From: Dendrocalamus latiflorus
Lineage: Eukaryota > Streptophyta > Magnoliopsida > Poales > Poaceae
Length of the DNA stretch: 64,000 bases
Assembly: GCA_017311315.1 (NCBI GenBank)
Contig: CM029671.1
Span: forward strand, 20,520,565-20,584,564
Reading direction: 5' to 3'
Below, in pieces: positions 56,884 to 64,000 of the stretch. Each line of letters opens with the position of its first letter. Within the stretch, counting starts at the first letter, position 1. The notes below the pieces were generated by a model that worked only from the letters and a program-made list of their open reading frames with translations, was not told the origin of the DNA and ran no database searches. The position numbers and the translations under genes are program-made.

Positions 56884-59578
56884 CTTATTTCTTGTTTATA
56901 TAGTCCCAATCCTTCTCTTTTTCTCCTTATTTTTTCCTTTCCGCCAAACCAAATCACATGACTCGCCGCTATGGCTTGACTCGCACTATCCCCATTCCGA
57001 CGCCAACGGTACCATTCTCCCTGAGCCTGACACCGATGGCATCGTTCTTCTCGCTCCTCCGACACTTCTCCGCGGCCCCGTCCGTCCCGTCCGGATCTCC
57101 ACCACAACTCCTGTTCGGATCTCCACTGTCACCACTAGATCCCTTCCTTGACCTCCATCTTCGTTTGGCCAGCCACTCCCCCTTCTTCGCACTTGACCAA
57201 CGTCGCACTCCACTAGCCCTTCCTCCTTTGACCTACCTCCGCTGACCTCATTCACCGTCCCTCGATGGATATGCTTCCTCTATTCAAATCTAGAGGAGGG
57301 GAGGTTAGGCGACGGTGGTAGATCATCTTCTGATCCCGACGGTGAGAGCGATGTTGTTCAGATGACAACAACAACCCGTCAGTGAGGCCAATGGTGGCTC
57401 AACAATAGTGGATACACCACGGTGGTGACCGGCGAAGATGTGGATTTTTTTTGTATTTTCCTTTCCTTTTCTGAATTAAACTATGATTACCAAATTTGTG
57501 ATCATGAATTGAATTACCCCTGATTGTTGTGTGTTCCACCAATTATTATTGTAATTTGACTTAATTTTTCTTTGAATGATTCATTTCGTTGTTGGTCAAA
57601 TCTTATGAGGCCATGAAAATTCAAAATTATTGGATCGTAATGAAATTCATATCTGACATTCGAACAAGGTTATGTTAGACATTTCAAGAATAAGCCATCG
57701 CTCAAAAGCCATAAAAGATAGAATGCCAAACAGCCCAGCTTGGTTTAAAAGCAGATTGCTTATAAGCTTCTTAAGCTAAAAAGCTAGTTTTAAACTACAA
57801 GCCAGAAAGTCTAAGCCTAAACAAATCGGGCCTAAGTCGGCATCACTTGATTTTAGCTGGTAGGGGTGGAGGAAGCTCGGTTGGGAAGCTTTATCGTCAT
57901 GCGAGCTGCCTACCTGGTTCGATCCTGAGAATTTATCTAGTAACCTTCGCTTTAAGTCCTAGTACGTGTTTCTCTAGAGCGTATGTGGTGCTAGTGCGCC
58001 GTAGCAATCAAAACACTGGCTGGGGGTGCCAAGAGAGCGTAGCACGCAGCTCCTGATGGTTTGCAAGACAGAGACCAGGGAATTATGACTGTTTTGCAGG
58101 TGGCTCCTGATTGGTCCCTGGGGGCAGAGGTCTTTGGGGTCGAAAATGGCCGCGGCGACATTGGGTATTTGGGCGTGAGGGTTTCTTCGGAGCGTCCTGT
58201 TGGATCGACCCATTGAAAACTCTGTGGTACTATCTTTTTTGACGTGGTACTAGTATTTTGGTTCCTCATCTTTAAAGAGCGGTTCAAATACACCATAGCA
58301 AACAAGTAATACCATTGCCGCAACTTGCAAGTGCTCTGACGTACGTGTATGTGATGGGGACTTCACGCGCGACATGTATCTTGTTGTCTTTTGTACGTAC
58401 AATAGTTCTAGTTTATCTTGTGTGGCTCTCTGCTCAGTGCCTGCAATATTTTTCGTTTTTTCCCTTACTTGTTATGCCTCTCACCAGTGAAGTCTCATTC
58501 GTCATGCATGGAAGATACAGACAAGGACGATCGCTTTGCCTAGCTAACAAAATGTGGCCGGTTTCTTGTGTGGACGTTGGGACGGGAGGCTGAGCGCTTA
58601 GCTGCTCCAGAAACACGAATCATGTGTGGTGGCTCGAATTTTTGGTTTTTGCTGGTCTCTCCACGGTGAACTCCTTGTGGATCCAAATATCCTGGAGAAG
58701 TGAAGACGTAGACAGCATTCTTGTTTTTGTTTCTCGTTTTTTTTTTTTTTGAACTCTTGTTTCTCGTTTTGTTGAAACGTGAAGACATGGACAACATGCT
58801 TTGTGTTGCTCATCTAGTGTAAATTCGACGGCCTAGATCGATTTGGCGAGTTCTTTAAGCCTCGAGAATTTCTGTGGGACCTTGAATTTAATTTCTTTTA
58901 TCTTGGATTCTTAACCTAACCTTTTGATTTATGCTTGGACGGTCCAATTCCATGGCTGCGGATAGTCAAACAAAAATATGCCGTTTTCTGATGGTACATA
59001 TTACATAAGGTGTCGATGTCTGCAATTTTGGGTGGTGGTTACTTGGGCTCCTATGGACCATATGTGCAGAACAATTTCAGTGGGGACTGAGGGACAAGGG
59101 GAGTGTGGACGACACACACCACACACACCACACGACCGGATTCTTCAGATCCCTTTCGGTGTTGTGTGCCGTGCTTTTTCTTCACAAACTTGTAAGGCGG
59201 CTTTTTTACTATTCATGACTTAGAGATCGAATGATTTAAAAAATACATATATATTTTTTAAAGAACAAAATGCATAAATAAATTGCACTATACTTCTAAG
59301 GTTCTGTTCATATTAACTTTTGGGTTTAGCATAGTAGTAACTAGTAACATGACCATGAATGGAAACATTTTGCCATGTGAGATTTATATACTGTTAAATG
59401 CCCTCTTGATGAATTTTTCCAGCTGCAGTTTTGCTGCTTACCTGTCTGTAAACTTCATTCTGCAGGCACAGTGGTCGATCGCCAAATCTGCCACCCAACA
59501 GGCTTCTTTTTTTTCTTTCCTGTGCAGTCATTATACCACATGTAATGCATCATACACTTTGAGTGTAGGACCATATTT
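56884..59578. other. Intergenic, no gene recognised
   Basis: A GC-richer stretch (56950-57450) has biased open frames on both strands. 57690-57835 carries AAGCTTCTTAAGCT and similar self-complementary words ending GGGCCTAAG, MITE-like. 58730-58800 has two TTGTTTCTCGTTTT words around a T-run. No domain recognised. Confidence 0.4.
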
Positions 59579-59870
59579 AGGTGGTGATCGGTTCGGCTGA
59601 AAAGCTCGTGGCTTATGGCTGAAAACACTGTAGCTGGCTGAAAAAAGCACTGTAGCTGACAGAGGCTTATTTAGCATAATTAAATTTTAAAAAAATTTAA
59701 AAATAAAAAATATGTTAGCCCATTACATATAATACAAACAAATACGGGAAAAAAGAACCGGCAAAAAAGCTCAACAAAAAGCCAAAAGTTCAGAAAAAGA
59801 CGAAACTTATGAATAGTGAAAAATAAGCCAGAAGCCGAAGCCGAGTCTTTCTAGCTTTACACGTAGCAAA
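59579..59870. mobile_element. MITE-like repeat, copy B (inverted partner of 10592-10866)
   Basis: Starts GGTGATCGGTTCGGCTGAAAAG and ends with GCCAGAAGCCGAAGCCGAG, partly inverted ends built from GGCT(G/T)A words. The middle (AATTAAATTTTAAAAAAATT, AACAAATACGGG, AAAAAGAACCGG) matches the reverse complement of 10592-10866. Target duplication not resolved. Confidence 0.6.
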
Positions 59871-60581
59871 TCTACTATCTAACTGCAGGGAACAATCCGT
59901 CCTACACATTACCATGTGCTGAGAAATGACAACTAGTTCAGTGCAGACGACCTGCAGCTACTGACGAACAGCCTTTGCTACACGTAATATGCTTATATGC
60001 ACGCATGTTGTTCTCATCCAGCTATTCTTTTTCCCCTTTGCCGTGTTATCTAACATGTTTCTCTTTTGCCCTTTCAGATACGCAGCTTCCACAAACTCCA
60101 TCTCAATTGGTACATCCTGCCCAGCTGCTTATGTTATTTATGTTTATTGCAGTCACTAAATTATTCTGTGCTAGTTTGTTCAGCAAGTTCCATGTCCAAT
60201 ACTCGTTGTTCAATCAGTCCTAGGCAAATTGAGGTAGTCTTTTTTTCCCCTCGCAAATGTCGAGTCATGTAGACCATGTTTCATCCTAGTCAAACCATAC
60301 TGCTTATTGTCTTGTCAGAAAAACATACTGGTTACCATTCCATATTTCCATCTGGTGCTGTATATGGATCGCATCACTAAATCTGCAACCTATGTTTCCC
60401 CCATTTTTTAGGGCTGTAATCAGTCAATCAGGTTCTTTTGGAGCAATGACAACAGCACACAATCTAGAACCTAAAAGGTGAATTGCTCGTTTACCGGCAT
60501 GTTCATGTCGTCCAACTTTGCTCATGATGCTACTAAGCCGATCAAGTTTTTGACGTTTTCTGTGTTGTTTTGGGATGGCAG

Positions 60582-60735
60582 CTCCACCAGTGCATTGCGC
60601 ACATATGCTCGCTGCCCTCGCTCTGCTGTACTGGGACGACGACAAGGCGCCTGACGCAGGAGGAAGCACCGGCGGTGGCAAGATGTTGCCGGACCTCAAG
60701 CAGAACATGAAGATTGAAGAGGACTGTGTTTTACG
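60582..60735 (+). pseudogene. Argonaute-like C-terminal exon fragment
   Basis: After a GGATGGCAG splice-acceptor-like site the plus strand reads APPVHCAHMLAAL...YWDDD, a Gly/Ser stretch, then LPDLKQNMKIEEDC. This follows the pattern of plant Argonaute C-termini: the PPxYYAHLAA... end of PIWI, a variable Gly/Ser linker, and a final LPxLxxNVK...C. No upstream PIWI exons (catalytic DEDH) are seen in the window. The frame continues past the expected terminal Cys into the neighbouring foldback element. Likely a captured or truncated fragment; a chance resemblance cannot be excluded. Confidence 0.42.
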
Positions 60736-60736
60736 A

Positions 60737-61226
60737 TTTTTTTTAAAATAACCATTTTTTATTAATATTGCATAAATATACTATCATTTAAAAAATTATA
60801 GAAATAATCATTTGTCACCAAATGACGACAGAGTTTTTGACATCATTTCAAATGGTGACGAAGCTCCGTCGTTAAATGAATGAACAGTAGAGTGCCACGT
60901 TAGCGTCACGGGTTCTATCATCATTTCAATTAAAATGGTGATAGAAACTTCTACAGCTTCAATTGTCATTTCAGATGATGATTTGTGCCACAAAAGTCAG
61001 CCTACCAAAATTCATTTGAATTCGGTAAAAATAGAAAGTCACGGCAACAAAGTCTTTGTTGCCAGTCCATTTGGAGATAAAACCCTCCACGTTACAACGT
61101 GGGACTCCACGTAGGCTTGTTGATAGGTCTCTATCGTCAATTGGTGATAGAGAATTATTTCTGTAATTTTTTAAACGATGACCTATTTATGTAATATTAA
61201 TAAAAAAATAGAGTATTTTAAAAAAG
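60737..61226. mobile_element. Foldback element with about 95-bp inverted arms
   Basis: Left arm TTTTTTTTAAAATA..TTTATTAATATT(G/A)CATAAATA..ATTTAAAAAATTA(T/C)AGAAATAAT is matched inverted by the right arm ending at about 61226. The interior has further inverted pairs around GATGACAA/TCGTCA and AAATGGTGA words. Flanks TGTTTTACG and TGTATTACT agree at 7 of 9 bases, a possible decayed 9-bp duplication. Confidence 0.65.
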
Positions 61227-62160
61227 CTATGTATTACTGTTACATTGGAATTGTATCTGGGTTTTTTTTTCATTGGGATTTTTTCGAGAATTAGGTGAAT
61301 TTGATTGAGCAATTGAACTGCTGAAGAACGGATGATTCTAAATTTATTATTATTTTTAGTGGAAGATGATTCTCAATTAGTTGTGCGACTTGATTACTAT
61401 TGTGAGTTGTGTGTGGAGGCATTGTGGGCTCGCCAGTACGAATTAGCCCATTTCAGTAACATTGGAAAGAAAAAAGGGTTTGGCAACCCAAAAAAGCCAA
61501 CGTTGCTATTTCCAGACTGTCATGTGCTGGATTTTTTAAATAATCAAATTTTAATGTCAAATTATAGTATTATACCTATTTTTTATTTTTTTACAGAAAT
61601 GGCCATCAGTCGCCCAACCGCGCTGTGACTTTGGCATGTGTCGTCCAACAGTTGGGCGATAATCTTTTAGTTGCTCAACAGTTGAGCGATTGTTAATAAA
61701 TATGTAATTATTTTATTACTGCGATGAAAATAATTGGGGGAGGGTAAATGGCAATTGTTGTAGGTAGGTAACATTTAGCAAAATTTGTTTGTAAGTTGTT
61801 TTTTTTTTAAAAAAAAGGGCAGATAATGTCGGTTGATGCGTTTATGATTTTCGTAGATTGAGTGGTACGAAATCTGTTAGACTTGTAATAACATTTTACG
61901 ATCATCGTATGTTGTTGTAGTGCGATAAATTTTCTGAAAATTTTTATGAGGACGATTGAAGTGGCAACGATTCGTAAGTAGAAAAGTAAGTGCTATTGCG
62001 ATGCAATAGAGAATTCATATACGGAGGAGAAGTTTGGATAAATGATGTAAGGAAAACAACACGACTGTTTATTCGATAAGGGGGTTACATGGCACGTAGG
62101 CTAATGAACCAATAATGGTACAGTATGCCTTTAAAGAATTAGAAATACATAGGACATATA
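61227..62160. other. Intergenic, no gene recognised
   Basis: AT-rich. A short cluster of GTTGGGCGAT/GTTGAGCGAT words lies at 61625-61695. No domain or RNA gene seen. Confidence 0.4.
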
Positions 62161-62630
62161 GACGTAGAGCGTCGAACTATTGAGTGGAACATGGCCATTT
62201 GCCCTTGCACCCAGCTCGGCGTTATAGTCCTCGCTGTCGGTCATAGCTTCGGCCACTAGTTCGCTCCTTCTATCGCACTCCTCCTCACGAGCCTTCCACT
62301 ACCCGCACCTACACGTCTCCAGGGGCGCTTGCATCTCCCGCCGGATATGCTCGCTTCAATCTTTGCTACGACGTCGCTCCTCTATCCTCTCACGTGCCGT
62401 CTGTGCGTCCCACTACTTGCAGTCCAGAGTCCACTGGTCATGCAGGTGGATCTCCCGGTCGATTCATTTACGGTAGTCACATAGCGGACCTGAAGACTAC
62501 GGGAAGAGGGGAAAGCTTATTAATGCATGTCATACAAGAGAACTGATAAGGGAATATATTGTAACTCGTTCTTACCGGTTGTCGGTAGCAGACCGTGTCC
62601 CAACGTCGATCGGAATAGTCCCATGCGTAG

Positions 62631-62912
62631 TTACCACAACCCCAGTAATGCATGTCTAACCTCAACCGCTCCTTGGACTTGAATAATTTGCATATGTCCC
62701 TGCACCAGCAGAGGGGGCATCTCCCCCACGGGTGGGTCTTGCGGCGAACACTCGATAGGAACGTTGAGGTATAGGTTGGCGTAGCTAATTTTGTACTTGA
62801 ATTTTTGCTTAATGGCCACCATAATGTATTTGGCCTCCAAGTCTTTCTTCACTATCTCATCGTACATGAGATTGGCTATGAAGGTGGACGTCAGGTTGCG
62901 ACACTTTGGCAA
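62631..62912 (-). pseudogene. MuDR-like transposase N-terminal fragment
   Basis: The minus-strand frame reads ...PKCRNLTSTFIANLMYDEIV.. then IKQKFKYKISYANLYLN, a pattern close to the segment preceding the catalytic domain of plant MULE transposases (hydrophobic-A-x-L-x-D-E-I, then I-K-x-x-F-x-Y-x-I-S-Y-x-K/N-A). No DDE domain or SWIM finger follows, and the downstream minus-strand sequence (62160-62480) does not continue it. The adjacent LTR at 62941 cuts it off upstream. Confidence 0.4.
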
Positions 62913-62940
62913 AACACTATTGAGGACACAGGAGTGAGGT

Positions 62941-64000
62941 TGTAAGATCGAGGAGGCCGACTAGAGGGGGTGAATAGGCGGTCTTAAAAATTCTATTCTA
63001 ATCAATTATCAATTTCTATTTGACTAAATCAAGTATATAATGTGAAAACTTAACTCAAATTGGTTTAGCATAAATAATGCCTAAAATAACTAGGTTCACT
63101 TAAGTGCACCAACACCCTAAGACTATGCCAAAGGTTTGCAATCCAAGGATGACAAGTAATCAATTTAATTTTATGAATGTAAGTTACTTGAATATAAATT
63201 GAGCACAAGAAAATAAACTACAATTGATACAATTACATTTTACCATGGTTTTCGGAGACTTGTTGGTCTCTCTTAGTCCACATTGAAATAAGCCTAAACG
63301 AATTGGACTGGCTTCATGAATTAAGCCAATCACCTCAAATTCACTAGTGGCAGCTCTTTCTCGCTTCGAGTAGGTGAGATCTAACCTTTACAATTCTCCG
63401 GGTCTTTTCACAACTTTCTTTGAGAAGATCACCATACACGACACCGCCAACGCTGTCTAGGAGCCGGCAATCTCCAAGAGTAATAATTCAAGTCTCTTGC
63501 TTGACTCTCACCACGTGCAATAAATGCACAAGCTCAACTAGATACTCAATCCACCTCTATATGCAACACATGCAATATAAAGCTTTCATCCTTACTCACA
63601 AGGTGCAACATATACAGAATTGAGAAAAGGTCCTCACACTAGCTCAAAGGAGTGAAATAGAGTGACAAATCTCTTACTGCAACCAGCCATAAGGGGGTAT
63701 ATATACCCACACCACAAAAACTAGCCGTTGGAAGCAAAACACCTAAGAAAATAGGACTTTCAGAAGTATCATGGGCTTACAACCGGTACTTCTGCTCCCC
63801 TCAGCAACAGTCAGAAAATTAGTGTTATAGACAATTTTGGTAGTTCCAACGGCTAAAGTCTGGTGCTACCAATCATCAGAAGTACCACTACACTCGTGCG
63901 GAACTACCGATCTCATCGGGAACGAGAAGACTCCACGAAGGTGTCTCTCTGGAAAACATGTACCGCTATACAAGCCGATCGTTCCATAAATCAGAAATAC
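62941..64000 (-). mobile_element. LTR of a minus-oriented LTR retrotransposon, running off the window
   Basis: Starts TGTAAGATCGAGGAGGCCG..GGGGGTGAATAGGCGG, which inverted is the typical ...CACCCCCTCTAGTCGGCC...TCTTACA end of a rice LTR, comparable with LTR A's ...TCGATCTTACA end. Inside, AGTACCACT and GGTAGTTCC words resemble LTR B's repeat. The opposite end is beyond 64000. Bases just left of it (GAGGT) would be the target duplication. Confidence 0.65.

Overview
The window is plant nuclear DNA, almost certainly rice (Oryza, japonica-like). Spliced GT-AG genes sit between GC-rich, single-exon or GC-rich-first-exon genes and a dense bed of grass-type transposons. The gene order Dof zinc finger, KUP/HAK/KT potassium transporter, LON-domain protein, APS reductase matches my memory of a stretch of rice chromosome 7. 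That placement is from memory and was not checked by alignment.

Layout. 1-4.4 kb: intergenic, with long C and G runs and CT repeats. 4.36-5.7 kb: TATA box, (GA)n leader and a single-exon Dof transcription factor (+). 5.7-15.9 kb: intergenic, AT-rich, with several MITEs and a nested pair of hAT elements. 15.95-24.66 kb: a ten-exon HAK potassium transporter (-), reconstructed with every splice phase consistent (849 aa). 24.7-30.6 kb: repeats, including a Mutator-like element filled with a GC-rich minisatellite and a long-inverted-repeat element. 30.6-36.2 kb: a Ty1/copia retrotransposon with four reading-frame breaks; its 3' LTR is split by a non-autonomous hAT. 37.9-38.7 kb: a plastid-type LON-domain protein (-). 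39-48 kb: layered LTR-retrotransposon remains with hAT insertions. One hAT (41.75-43.49 kb) carries a four-exon gene whose spliced frame stays open for 230 codons. 48.28-51.69 kb: six-exon plastid APS reductase (-, 459 aa). 52-64 kb: intergenic, mostly transposon-derived, including a 2.5-kb long-TIR element, an Argonaute-like C-terminal exon fragment, a MuDR-like protein fragment and the start of an LTR that runs off the right edge.

The host genes have unrelated housekeeping or regulatory jobs: transcription, K+ transport, plastid proteostasis or signalling, and sulfate assimilation. There is no operon-like logic. The most unusual content is in the transposons: hAT-type elements with element-specific subterminal oligomers, nesting events readable from exact target-site duplications, and the gene-carrying hAT element.
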